Positions 33,056 to 44,197 of a stretch of DNA of 64,000 bases are shown piece after piece. Where the stretch lies: contig JANATG010000004.1 of the NCBI GenBank assembly GCA_029449235.1, forward strand, positions 2,356,001 through 2,420,000, given 5' to 3'. A program made the position numbers and the translations under genes. Source of the DNA: Linnemannia schmuckeri. Taxonomy: Eukaryota > Mortierellomycota > Mortierellomycetes > Mortierellales > Mortierellaceae. The first letter of the stretch is position 1. Each line of letters begins with the position of its first letter. The notes under the pieces were generated by a model that made no database searches, had not been told where the DNA came from, and saw nothing but the letters and a program-made list of their open reading frames with translations.

Positions 33056-33349
33056 ATGCGATCATCAAGCAATGCCTCCATTGCTGGCGCCCTCCGATCT
33101 TTCCCATCGTTGCTGCTAACTAGCAGCTCCAACGAGGCTAAGCAGGAATTACACAATAGAAAACGCCAGGGTCCTCTGCTTGGGAATGACGGAAAAGCTC
33201 AACCATTCGTTCTTGCAAAATGGATGGTAAGGAATACAGGGAACCACGATCTATTCTATTTACACCCACGTCATCAAAAGAACCATGAAATACTCAATTT
33301 TCTTTCTTGCTGCCGTCATTCATCGTCACTTCTTTTTATTCGAGTCTAA
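33056..33349 (+). CDS. Possible small protein (97 aa or an initial exon); doubtful
   Basis: The frame starts MRSSSNASIAGALRSFPSLL, which looks like a mitochondrial presequence, and is preceded by CT-rich sequence. A good donor (ATG|GTAAGG) at about 33228 suggests the coding part could end there. I found no convincing downstream exon; the sequence after 33230 is A/T-rich and unlike coding DNA. I do not recognise a family. It could be spurious. Confidence 0.25.
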   Translation: MRSSSNASIAGALRSFPSLLLTSSSNEAKQELHNRKRQGPLLGNDGKAQPFVLAKWMVRNTGNHDLFYLHPRHQKNHEILNFLSCCRHSSSLLFIRV

Positions 33350-34295
33350 ATCACTTTGTCAAGTTAGAAGCGAACAATAAAAAAAAAATTACATGGAGAA
33401 ATTGGACGATAACTGTAATAAAATCAGTCCGGACGGGATCCTTGGGATGTATCAAAGAACCGATGACCGTTAAAAAAAAAGGGAACGTTCATGATCGATC
33501 ATGGAGGAAGGCAAAAACCGTTCTTTTTTTTTTTTTTTTTTTCCTGCCCCAAAAAGATAGGGATCATTGAAAGAACAAGTGTTCGGAAAAGTTCGTTGGG
33601 TCTTTCTTTGCTTGCGTCCGTGTTGATATATAAAAAAATACACTTGATGAGCGCTTCTGTGTCTCGTGCGCTTTTCCACTTTCCGGCCAAACAAAACCTC
33701 TCTCTTCCCTGCAACAAAACTGGGTTAAACAAAAAAAAAAAAAAAAAAAAAAAGTAACATGGTTGCTCTGTTGAGAAAGTGGGATAAAGAACAACGAAGG
33801 AGCAAGACGAGAGCTCAAGCGAGGAGAAGGAAGGGAGGGGAAAAGGGAGACGTGTGGAGTGGGAGGGTCTCCTTCCTCTTACAAAGGAACATCTCGGGAT
33901 TCGGAAATTATTTCAAGGTTCGACTCTTTTTTCTTTTTTTTTTTTTGGCTCCAAAAGGAACGCGACAATGAAAAAATCTCGGGTGAGCAGGGAGAGAGGA
34001 AAATGAGGGGAGGAGGAGAAATGACCGGGTTCTCGCGAACCAAAAAAAACGAGAAGCAAGAAAAAAAAATGGGCACATGGACACTTGGAGAATCAGAGAA
34101 TAGACAAATAACGTCGACAACAGCTATGTAGGTGAACTACATCAACAACGACAAATACGCGCCGTATGTAGCTATCAACGTCGGGATAATTGGGTTTGTG
34201 CGAGATAATACGTATTTTTTTTTTTTTTTTTTTGTCGTGGAAAGTGAAAGTGACCGCTTCGTTCGTGCCTTTACCCAGTAGAGACATCAACACTT
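33350..34295. other. Gene-free stretch 3' of NUP93
   Basis: A/T homopolymers (T-run about 33522-33542, A-run about 33731-33753, T-run about 34215-34233) and purine-rich blocks on the plus strand at about 33780-34060. The motif GGTTCGACTC followed by T6 near 33918 resembles a pol III B-box, but no cloverleaf could be built around it. Confidence 0.45.
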
Positions 34296-37200
34296 CTAGG
34301 CGACAATCATAACATCAAGGCGGTTCAACTGAGCGTATGTATCGGCAGGCATCCTGAACTTGATCGAACCAGCAAACATCATCAGTGTCCTTGCCCTTCT
34401 CTTTAACATAGTAATCGACTATTTGGAAAGCACGCGGCAGAGTTAGTACGAATGAACAACAACGTATCACAAGCAACTCTCAATTCAACATGGTACGACA
34501 GTGAGATACTTACATCCCGGCGGCCGGCATCGTCGTAGGGCGAGTTCTTGAGGATCTGATACTGCCTGTAGAGACTATCCATGGTCTTGAGGAGAACATC
34601 GGGAAGATTTCTTGCCACACACTCATCCAAGGCCTGGAACTCACCCGCCTTCTTGGCAATTTGTCCCATATCAGCCTCCAAAGGAATCAAGCCTAGCTCC
34701 TCAATCGTCGCGATCGCTGCCTCGTACTTGGCACGATCATACCGCTCTGTAAACTCGACCAACTTGAGCAAAATGTCGCACGTCGTCAAGTTCTTAGACA
34801 TGATCTGCTGGCTGACCTTGGGGTTGCTCTCATACTCGTTAATCAACCGGCGAATAGCTGGAATGTTGACACCTGCTTCTCCTGTGCTGGCAAGACCGGG
34901 ATTCGACACAAATTCGGCCAACTGACGGTTCAGAAGCTCCACCACCTGGTTATACGACTCGGCAATGCTGTACAACTGAATCGCATCCTCGACGCGTCCT
35001 TCCTTGGCCTTACTCTTCGCTGCGGCAATCGTAATATCCTTGACAAACTGGCCGCTGTTGGCAATCTTGATCAATGGGAGGTACCTTTCAATCACACCAG
35101 GAGTCTTGATGCCGTGCGTAGTAGAGCCAAGAAGAGTCGAGTAGTCCTTGGCCTGAAGAACCAACTCCTGGATGTAGCTGTGGCAGAGTCCAATCTGCTC
35201 CTGGTTGATCGGCGGTGTTAGATCCGTGTTCAAACAGATTTGATACAAATATGAGAGTGCCTCGGTCGGATAACGCTCAGCAATAATGCGAGCCTGATAG
35301 TGGATCAGGTGGGTAAAATTAAAGTGTGACACCTCGTGTCCTTGAGCGTCCTTCGTCGTCGAGAAGGGGTTAGGGTCGGACACGCGGTGTACTGATGGGA
35401 TGCGCAACAATCCATAGTATGTCAGCGCGATCGCCATGTGGACCGTCTCAAGTGCGTACGCCTTGAAAGAATAGAGATAATGGATAGCCTGAGTGTACAT
35501 AAAAGGAAGAAAAAATAAAACCGTTAGCTTCTTACTCTTGTTTTGACTCATAACGACAAAAACAAGCACTTGATCATACGCACCCGTTCAAACTGCTGAG
35601 AGTGGACGAGGACTTGGAAGTATTGAAGAGGGTTGTTGCCATTGGGGTTGAAGTGGGTGGGTCCATACTTGAGAACAAGAGCCTGGAAGTCTGTAAGCTC
35701 ATATTTCTCGTGAGCCGCCGCGACATTGTCCTTTGGTTCACGGATCAGCGACAACTATACAGACAACAGGGAGCGAGAAGCTTGTCAGCATAAGAGCCAT
35801 AACAAATATCCTACAAAATGCGAAAAGCTAAACCTTCTGAATGCAAAGCAGCAAATAAAAAGCTTACATGCAGCCAGATAAAGTCCTCAACGGCTCCAAT
35901 GACAGGTGTCGTCCTCTTGGTTAGTTCACATTGGCCAATAATCTTGAAGAGCGTCAGCTTGTATGGATCAACAGTGTCGGAGCTATAACGAATCCTGTTG
36001 TTAAAGTCGGTCCGGAGTCGATCCTGCAAAACTGAGGGCAATGTGCGGTCTTCACTCTGCCAGTAGGCGTTGAGGTACGAGACAAAGTTGCGGTCTGCAG
36101 GATTCAAGTTCAACTCGTTATCTCTTGCAAACTGGAGCGCATCCTGGATATGGCCGGTCCTGAAAAGATAGTAGATCTGAGCCCACACCGCCTGTCCGTT
36201 CACAATCTAGGTGTATAATGGCCACGCAAAGTAATTTGGTAAACACAATGTTCAACTGCAAAGAGAAAGACGCTGCTTTTCATCCTATTTGTAAAGATCC
36301 TTCGACTCTTACCTCGAGGTTGGGCTGAGACCACGACCCGTATCGAAGATATTTGAGCTGAACAAAGGCACGGATGGTGTTGAGAAGCGATGGGACGCCT
36401 CCGAGGTTGGCCTCTGCTGGGTTCTCTTTTACGGATGCCTCAATATGGGCCATGAACTGCTTCTCCAAGAAGTTCTTGGATCCCTTAATAAGACGATCAC
36501 GCAAGAGAGCGGCAGCTGGGCTCCTGTAAGGTGACATTAAATAAGCGTTGGCGTATACGCGCTCCTTCAACGCCATGCTCTGGAACCGTCCGTTTCTCAA
36601 CTCCTGCTCGCCCAATACAGACGCCAATAGCTCCCATGTTTCCTGGATCTTTGGATTGGGCTAATATCAATAAAGTGTAGGAAAGATGAGGAACATGTCA
36701 CCGATGAGATCCCAAAATACGACAGTTTCCTGCATGTCCCTAAAATAAAGCACTCACCTGGTCCTTGTGGGCCAAACGGGAAGCATCGACAAAGCTATTG
36801 GCCAAGGGGAAGGCAGGTCCTTGCAAACGTGCCTCGCAGAGATCATGGACAACCTTGTAGTAAGGCTTAAGCTTGCTGAAAATCACATCCAAGGAGGCTG
36901 TGTTCTGCGCGAATCCTGGGGTATACGCGCCCTATAATGAAAAACGATAGACGTGATATGCACGGTCAACCACAATGTTCTATGTTGTGGTTTCCATGCA
37001 AAAATAAAAGCCAAAATTCCGTATAGTCCCGCTGATTCAAATCCTTCATGAAATGTAAACATACGCTTTGAGACTGGGCCAAGCTAGCATTGCCACGGAA
37101 GGAGCGAGTCGACTGTCCCAGATCAGCTTCCAACCGACCTCCCTGTCCCTGATGCTGTCCGAGCTCCTCAAAGATCCTCTTTTTAGTGCGCTCCCAGTCG

Positions 37201-37980
37201 TAGTTCAACGAAGTCTCAAAGTTCGAGTCGAAATCCATGACGGTCTAAATCGCATATGAATAAAACGTATAAACACATAGACATTGTTAGTCCCTACTCT
37301 CCAAGGTCCGTGCAGTTAAAGGCGAAAGAAGGGCATGGAAGACGTTTCTCTGGGGGCAGATATTCTACCTCGCGTCTGCTCTCATCAATGGTGTTGATAA
37401 TGATCTGTTCATGTTGGTGCCTCAAAAATGACTATTTGTGGAATTAATGATAATAAGCAAGTCAGAAAAAAAGGTGGTGGCGTAGCAAAGAGGAATAAAG
37501 TGATCCTTAACTCCAACGCCTCTGTGATCCTGAGAAGAGTTCATACCTCGGTGTCGGTATCGTGAATGGGCTGGAAGGGCTCGAATGTTGACTTCAAGTT
37601 GATAGAGTTGAGGGTTGTGTTCATCACATTGGCGTCGATGCCCCCTTTGGCAAGGAAAAACTGTCTATCGAATATAAACAAACAAAAAAAACGCGAACGT
37701 CTAAGTTCAGCATTAACTGTGCTTTCACCGTGTTTGCGTATCGTACAAGTGTAATGACAAGGCAGGGGAAGATAGTCCCTATGTGTGCTGCTGTCTCGTT
37801 CTCTACATACCCCTTGTTGTCGGTGCCATCGGTGGGCTTGGAGGCCTTGGCGGCGAGCTTACGCGATTGGCTCTCGATCTGATCGATGCCGCGCTTAATC
37901 TGGGGCACCTGTAGGCCGCCGATGTGGCTGGTGAGTTGTTTAGATTGCTCTGCAAGCTGAGCCAGGGTAGATAATGCCAT
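34296..37980 (-). CDS. NIC96: Nucleoporin Nup93/Nic96, linker nucleoporin of the nuclear pore inner ring
   Basis: A multi-exon minus-strand gene, start ATG 37980 (MALSTLAQLAEQSKQLTSHI) and stop at 34296-34298. The N-terminal short exons give FFLAKGGIDANVMNTTLNSI, STFEPFQPIHDTDTE, FLRHQHEQIIINTIDESRRE and FDSNFETSLNYDWERTKKRI. This matches the Nup93 order of coiled-coil start, TFEP.....DTD and E..R. The large helical solenoid follows (ALTYYGLLRI, YQARIIAERYPTEALSYLYQ, AIQLYSIAESYNQVVELLNR). A small last exon (RARTLMMFAGSIKFRMPADT, then YAQLNRLDVMIVA) completes the typical C-terminus; it is reached by splicing from GRRD and is easily missed. Nup93 links the Nup62/Nsp1 channel complex to the inner ring. 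Its ATG lies only about 170 bp past the SNAPC3 stop, so the promoter overlaps the neighbour's 3' UTR. Some inner exon borders are approximate. Confidence 0.9.
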
Positions 37981-38148
37981 GATTGAAGTAGTTATTCTTA
38001 GGTATCCCGATCCTGTGTTGTTCTTGATGAGGGAATCCTGTCCGTCTGCAAACAAAGCGATTGGGAGAATGAGAAAAAGAGATCACTTTTTTTTTCCTTT
38101 TCTTTTTTTCTACTGGCTATTTATACGGATTGTGACGTCACTAAAATC

Positions 38149-40444
38149 CTATTTCGCAAGAGTGCTACACCGAAAAACGCGAAAGTCGTCGTAGAGAATA
38201 TTGCCGTCAACGTCGTAGTGGAAGCTATCGTAGCATTGCTCGCAAAAGTAGCACGGGGTCTCGCCAGCGAGTCGGTCGTCCACCGTCACATAGAAAGCTT
38301 TGTTGATCTTGCACATCCTGCACATATGCGACGCCGTCTTGCCCTTGTACACCAGCAACGGATATGAAAGCCTGTTCAAGTCGTCGTGTCGCTGGCTATA
38401 CAATCTAGTAACAAAACAATAAACAAACGAAGCCTTGGTTAATATCTTGCTCATCCTCATATATCTTTTGAACCGTCTTCTTCAACAATCACTCCTCTGA
38501 AGCTTACCTAAGATCGCGAAACATGAGAATGTGCTCACAATCGCCTTGATGGACAAAGAGATAGGGCTGGTTTAATCGAACTGATAAATCTTGGATCTGG
38601 GGGTCATGCATATACTTTTTCTTGAGGTTCCCGAATCCCGGCTGTCGTTTTCGCTCCGGATTTTCTTCCACCCAATCCAAGATAACCCTAATCCGCGATA
38701 TAAAGCGATAATGGTCAGCCCAATGCTTTACATTGATCCAGTTCTACGCGACGTACAACTCAAGTGAACAACAGCGTAAGACTTACTGGCTGTAGTCTTC
38801 CGAGATTTTCTCAAGATGATCTTGGTTCTCCACCTTAATATTCTCGATCGGCTGCTCGTGGTACATGTTCGCCTCCATCTGTGCTCGAATGTCCGAGTCA
38901 TCAAACTCCAAGTCCATATCATTGTCGTCGCCATCGTCACTGGCGTTGCCATTGGCACGACTCACACTGCCCAGTGCCAGATCCTCGCGCAACAGACGAC
39001 GCCTCCTGTTTCTCAGTTTCACCGCTTCCTGGTATCGTTCCTGCCTCAGCTTCTCAAGCTCATCTAGCCGCCTACTTGCTTCCTCCCGCAGTTGATTCCG
39101 CTTCTCCAGTCTAGCGCGAATCAAAGGTGAGTCCGAATAAAAAACACCCTCGATAAAAAAGAAAGAGTTGCTGGTCTTTTTGTCCGCTGTGTTGTGAATC
39201 TTGGAAGCATCCGAGAATTCGTCCCATTCTCGAAGCTCATTATCTGAAGCGCATTCAAACGCATCCCGTATGGCTGAGAGACGCTGGCTCCCGAGGAACA
39301 AAAACTCTTGCATCCGCTGGTCTGGTCGGTGCGCGTTGTAGATGGCAACGGAGACCACCAGTTCTTCTTCCATGATAGGGACAAACGGTCTACTGAAGCG
39401 AGGTGACGCAAGTGGGACGAGATTGAGAGGTGGACGTTGTTGAATAGGGAGAAGAGTCTGAGATTTCAGAGCCAACGATTCCAAGGTGCTATCCTCCAGC
39501 ATCAATGAACACCTTTGGAACCTTGTCTCTAGGGATGTCTTTGTAATTCGATTTTCAATCTCCTGTCGTGCTCGCTGTTCTGCCAGGTGTTCAATGAGCC
39601 GAGCATCCTTTTCGAGCTGCACAAGCTCCGCTGCGGCCATGTCCAATTGCGGCGGTGCTGATGATGATGATGGTTCGGATGGGTTTGTGTCCATGGCTCC
39701 CGCAGTTGATATTGCTGTGGGTGCATGAGAAATGGCTGTAGAGGTTATTGTCGCCGTTGACGCTTCTACAGATGTGGAGTTCAACAGGTCGCCCTGTATC
39801 CGCGTTCCAGCTGCTTCCGCTTCCTTCTTGGGTATCCGGGAAGCCTTGGCGCCCCTCATCGAACCCCGAGACTTTCCACGACCACTGACGAACGGCACTC
39901 TCTTCCGCCCACGATCCGTAGAACTCAACAACCGCCGCACATTATCATCTCCCATCGCCACAGGTCGCCCCAAATGCGGCGTAAACCTTCCCTTGAGATG
40001 CAAGTTGGAACGGTCCCCAAGCTCTGTCACATCCTCCACTTTACCAAAAACCGACGACCATGTCGGCCGCAGTTCCCGGTTCAATGGTCCTTTCGTCGAG
40101 CCCAATCTCTGCTCGTGCCACTCCTGCAGCAGACCCAGGACAGTTGGGTCGCCAAATATATCGTTGACAAGCTCGGTCTCGTCCCAAGTATCGACTCTCT
40201 CGGCGATTTGACGCTCCAGGTCCTTGTTGTCTGCAAAGTAAGCGTCGTAAGGATCGGTGTCTTTTTGGTCCTGAACGAGTCGGCGATAGTCGTCTGCGAA
40301 GGACCGCAAATGGAAGAGTTGTCCCTGGGGCTGGACGTTGACAATCGAATGAACAATCCTGGGGGCATCCAACACCCATCCACCTGGCGGAGGTCTGCGA
40401 TCCCGAGGACGACCGCTGTGAACTGATGCTTCCTCCCTCTCCAT
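38149..40444 (-). CDS. SNAPC3: snRNA-activating protein complex subunit 3 (SNAPC3/SNAP50)
   Basis: Three exons (38787-40444, 38508-38687, 38149-38404) join in phase to 697 aa. The first part is poorly conserved. From about residue 370 on come the family landmarks: VAIYNAHRPDQRMQEFLFLG then SQRLSAIRDAFECASDNE, NSFFFIEGVFYSD, a charged coiled coil, VILDWVEENPERKRQPGFGN, and RLNQPYLFVHQGDCEHILMF. The C-terminal zinc-binding region is YPLLVYKGKTASHMCRMCKI, AFYVTVDDRLAGETPCYFCE and QCYDSFHYDVDGN, with paired CxxC motifs. SNAPC3 binds the proximal sequence element of snRNA genes and is needed for RNA polymerase II and III snRNA transcription. The complex is missing from budding yeast. The gene lies head-to-tail between NUP93 and the ZAP1-like gene. 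Confidence 0.88.
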
Positions 40445-40690
40445 GATGTTTCCTGTTCTGATGTGTTTGTGTTGTCGAAAGAATTCTTTTGAACGTTTGT
40501 CTCGCAGTCACTCTCTTTCTCTAACTCTCTCTCCCTTCACGATTTCTTTTTTTTTTTTTTTGGCTTTTTGTTGGTGGCCAAGAGTTTTTTTTTTATAGGA
40601 GTCTGTTTGAATGCAGATAAGAATGGGAATAGTCCAAACAATGATGATTAAAAACAAGGTCAAGGGGGTCTTCTGTGAAGTGATATGGTA

Positions 40691-40696
40691 TTTATT
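40691..40696 (-). terminator. AATAAA polyadenylation signal of the ZAP1-like gene
   Basis: TTTATT on the plus strand, AATAAA in sense, 64 nt after the stop codon of the minus-strand gene and before the SNAPC3 start. Confidence 0.5.
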
Positions 40697-40759
40697 AAGT
40701 TATGCTATATGGATACAGAATAAACACTGTAGGGACAAGGGTTGAACAACGCAAAGCGA

Positions 40760-43297
40760 TCATGTCTTGACTCGCTTGCGATGACTTGCGTCAACTTGCC
40801 AGCCGTATGCAGGATCAACATCACCGGAGACGATAGCAGAGGAAGGGGAGGTTGGGGAGGTTGGGGGGGACCAAGAATCGACATAGTCTTCTTGGTGGGA
40901 GGACAGTTCGGGCGAGGCAGACGAGGATGATGCTTGGGCCGATCGTTTGACAGCCTTCGCTCCAGCTAGTGTCTCGGCAGCAGCCTTTTCGGCCGCTTTC
41001 TCCGCAGGAGTCATATGTGTGCGTTTGTGTCGAGTGAGCTGGTCTGGCCTAGAGAAACGCTTCTCACACCCAGGGAATGGGCACTGAGACGGACGTTCAC
41101 CAGTGTGGACACGGAGATGCTTGGTCAAGTTTGAGGACTCTGCAAACCACTTGTTGCAGCCCTCAAACTTGCATTTGAAAGGCTTCTCGCCAGTGTGGAT
41201 TCGGCGATGGATAGTCAGCGCACCAGAGATCGAGAATGAGCGACCGCAGCCAGGTTCGGGGCATTTAAAGGGTTTCTCGCCGGTATGAATACGCATGTGC
41301 TGGGCCATGATGTTGGCCTCCGAGAACCTCTTCTTGCAGACCGAGCACTGGTAGGGCTTGTCTCCGGTGTGTGTTTGAATGTGTCTCATCGCCTTCTGTC
41401 GCTGGCCGAATCCACGACCATTGCGTTCACAACCCTCCCACTCGCAAACGTATTCGCCCTTGCCAGTGCCGATGTGGTCCTCGCTCAAATGGGTGGTGAG
41501 CGAATCATAGTTCGAGAATGATCGCTTGCAACTCTTCCATCGGCAACGGTGCTGCTCCTCTCCAGAACTTGCGTCACGATCATCCTGAATTGATGGCGAC
41601 AGTGGGTTAGGAGCGATAACGGGTTCCCTTGCTGCAATGGGCTTGGCCTTGATCTCTGGACGCAGAGGGCGGGTTTCGGGTGCTGCTGCAGGAGGTAGGA
41701 CAATGTGGTGGTCAGCTCGAAGGTGATGCAATAGCTGGTCGCCGTCGGTTTGCTCAGTTTCACAAGATTCCCAGAGACACAAGGCGTGGTCGTTCTCGGG
41801 TATGGGCACGTGTAGTTGAGATACGTGTGGCAAAAGGTCTTCCTGTGATATAAACTCAGCAGTGCAGCCAGTCCAGAGACAGCGAATCATGTGGTCAATT
41901 TGGGCGTCATCCATTGGGTCAGAACCAAGGGAGACACTGGACGAGGGCGTTCCCGCAAGGGAGCCCATAGGAGACCCATTGGAGAATGAGCCATGGCCGT
42001 GATTGTGGTTGTGGTTGAGGCTGAGGTTGTGGCTATGGTTATGGCCGTGGTTGTGGCCGTGGTTGGTGTGGGAACCATGGCTATGGCTGTGGGAATGGCC
42101 TCGGTTGTTCTGATTGTGGTTGATATTTGCGTTGTTGCTGGCGCCGTTGCTGTTGTAGTCATCATTGCCTCCAAGGATATTGGTGGTAGTGTTTGTTAAA
42201 AAGTGGAACGCCGAGTGTTGATTGCAGTCCATGCTGCTGCGTTGCACATGGCTGTCAGAGGTGCAGATCCCAGCGGGGTTCCAGCTAAAAACAGATAAGG
42301 CCAATTAAGATATGAACATATGAGTTTCCAGCGTTAACGCAGCACAAAATTGAATCAGATATGTGAGCCGAAAGCTTTTTTGCATGGATAAGTGGGAGGG
42401 CACAGGGCAAAAATAAAAAACGAGGCAGTGGTCATTCGAGACTTACGGATCATCAATGGTGTTGCACTGCAATGTCTGCGTAGAAAAATAATGCGGTGAC
42501 TGCAGGGTGCTGACCGAGGTGGGCGAGGTGGATGCCTCCGAGGGTGCGACCGAGGTAGACACAGATCCAGGGGTGGACGAGACGGTGTCGGGACAACAGG
42601 TGAGGCAACAGTCATTTAAAACCTCTGGATGTTCTGAACAACAGTTGGGCGCAGCAGGCCGGACGATCATGCCGCCAGGTCGGACCAGGTCCTGGCAACA
42701 GTCCGAGTCGATACCATCCTTGATGGCAGACTCGATAATGCAGCACTCAATTTCCTGCAGTCCGTAAGGGGTGCCGGTCGGGGTCGAGTGAGAGCTGTTA
42801 CAGCATTCGAGGATATCGAGTTGCAGCTCCGATTGAGGACCACAACAGGGAGTCGGCTCGACTGTAGTGCAGCAAAAGTCATCGACAGTGTGGGTCAGCG
42901 TGCAACAATCATCAATAAGACCAGATTGTGCAACCAGGCTTTCATTTCCGGGCAGAGGGTGGAAGAGCGACTGACGTTGCTGGTGCTGGTGCTGAAGCTG
43001 TTGCTGCTGTTGCTGAAGTTGATGTTGCTGAAGTTGCTGGTGGTGTTGGGCCAGTAATTTTTGCTGCTGTTGTTGTTGTTGCTGCTGCAACTGATGCTGC
43101 TGTTGCTGGTGGTGGTGGTGGAGCTGTTGTTGGTGATGGTGCAGCTGCTGCTGTTGCAATTGATGCTGCTGCTGAACCTGTTGTTGTTGCTGTTGTTGCT
43201 GCTGCTGTTGTTGTTGTTGCTGTTGCTGTTGTTGCTGAGTCACATACTGAAAGGACGACAGCTGATGGTTGAGCGAACCGTCAAAAACCGTTGACAT
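40760..43297 (-). CDS. ZAP1-like C2H2 transcription factor with Cys-Cys and His-rich candidate metal-sensing regions
   Basis: Two exons (42447-43297 and 40760-42284) join in phase to 791 aa. Order: a Gln-rich tract (about 22-115); a Cys-rich region with nine Cys-Cys pairs (about 128-236); a His/Gly/Asn-rich tract with repeated HGHNHGHNHS (about 335-390); then eight C2H2 fingers. Fingers 1-3 are divergent C.W..C forms (CLWTGC, CLWESC, CRWKSC). Finger 4 is YVCEWEGCERNGRGFGQRQK. Fingers 5-8 are canonical with TGEKPFKC links, ending RFSRPDQLTRHKRTH. The paired CxWxxC fingers and the CEWEGC...RQK finger resemble Zap1, the zinc-responsive activator of zinc-uptake genes. In yeast Zap1, zinc bound by Cys/His residues in the activation domains silences them. 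A similar sensing role here is inference. It is divergent from the dehydratase gene, with 900 bp between starts. Confidence 0.8.
42970..43240 (-). repeat. CAG/CAA repeat encoding interrupted poly-Gln
   Basis: Mostly CAG/CAA codons, with His and Leu interruptions, over about 90 codons in the N-terminal part of the ZAP1-like protein. The longest pure Gln run is about 17. Confidence 0.85.
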
Positions 43298-44009
43298 GAC
43301 TTTGTGTCAAGGGGAAAGAGGAGAGGCAGTGGAGGTGAAGGGAAGGGGTATTGTTGGACGGTCAGCCGGGAGGGATGAGGGCAAAGTGTCAGAACATTGG
43401 AGGCCAAGTGCGAATAGGGGGATAGTAAAGTCGATGGGGATGAATGTTATAGGACGGAGGGAATAAAACGGTGAAAAATAAGTGAGAGTGAGCGAGGGTT
43501 GAGTAAGAGCATTTAAAAAAAAGCATCTGGCTATGACGATCACCGGAAGTGGTACAATCGTAGATTTTAAATCACAGTGGCTTAGTCATTGATACTATCT
43601 ATAAATGCATGTATGCAATTAGAGAGGGTTTGCTGCTATCACTTTAAGATTTCCAAATCCCCACTCACTCTGGTAGCTTGTCATCAAAGGGGCAAACTTA
43701 CCTAAAAGCGAGGCAACGGAAGCACATTTGGATGATTGTGAATATTGCACACCAGAGCTACTTGCGTTTTGTGTTGTCCAGTGGGTGAGTGCCGTTAAAA
43801 AAGGAAGACAAAAAGATGACCCATATGTATGCAAACCTTGTTTTTGTGATCCTGATTTTTTCTCCGGAGGGTCGATTTCAATGATAACACGGGAAAGAGA
43901 CCTGCGCGCGCTGTGAGAGGCTCGTCAGTTGGATGTGAGTAACATTGGTTGACATGCGATCTCGGAGTCAAGAGGACCAGCCACTAAAAAGCCGAGGTTG
44001 ACCTGCACG
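43298..44009. other. Divergent promoter region between the ZAP1-like gene and ILV3
   Basis: The left part (43310-43500) is purine-rich on the plus strand, matching the pyrimidine-rich leaders of minus-strand genes. The middle is mixed sequence. I looked for the yeast zinc-responsive element pattern ACCTT-N-AAGGT and did not find a match. Confidence 0.45.
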
Positions 44010-44018
44010 CATAAAAGG
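44010..44018 (+). promoter_or_regulatory. TATA-like box (CATAAAAGG) of ILV3
   Basis: CATAAAAGG lies about 185 bp before the start codon. A CT-rich leader follows, free of ATG from about 44027 to 44197. Almost the same octamer precedes the SelW gene. Confidence 0.5.
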
Positions 44019-44197
44019 AGATCAATGCCCCCTCCTCCTCGGACATCTTTTTCCTCTTTTTTCTCACTCACGCACTCCACTCTGCTCCCCTTTTCTCTCG
44101 TTCGTTACACGCTCATTCCTCCTCTCTTTTTCTCATTCACTCCCACACCCATTCCTGTTTCTTTTCTTACACTCGTATATACATACATATATAAATA

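Noticed and set aside
33830..33935. tRNA gene suggested by GGTTCGACTC followed by T6
   Set aside because: No A-box, acceptor stem or anticodon arm could be formed upstream, and the T-stem does not pair.
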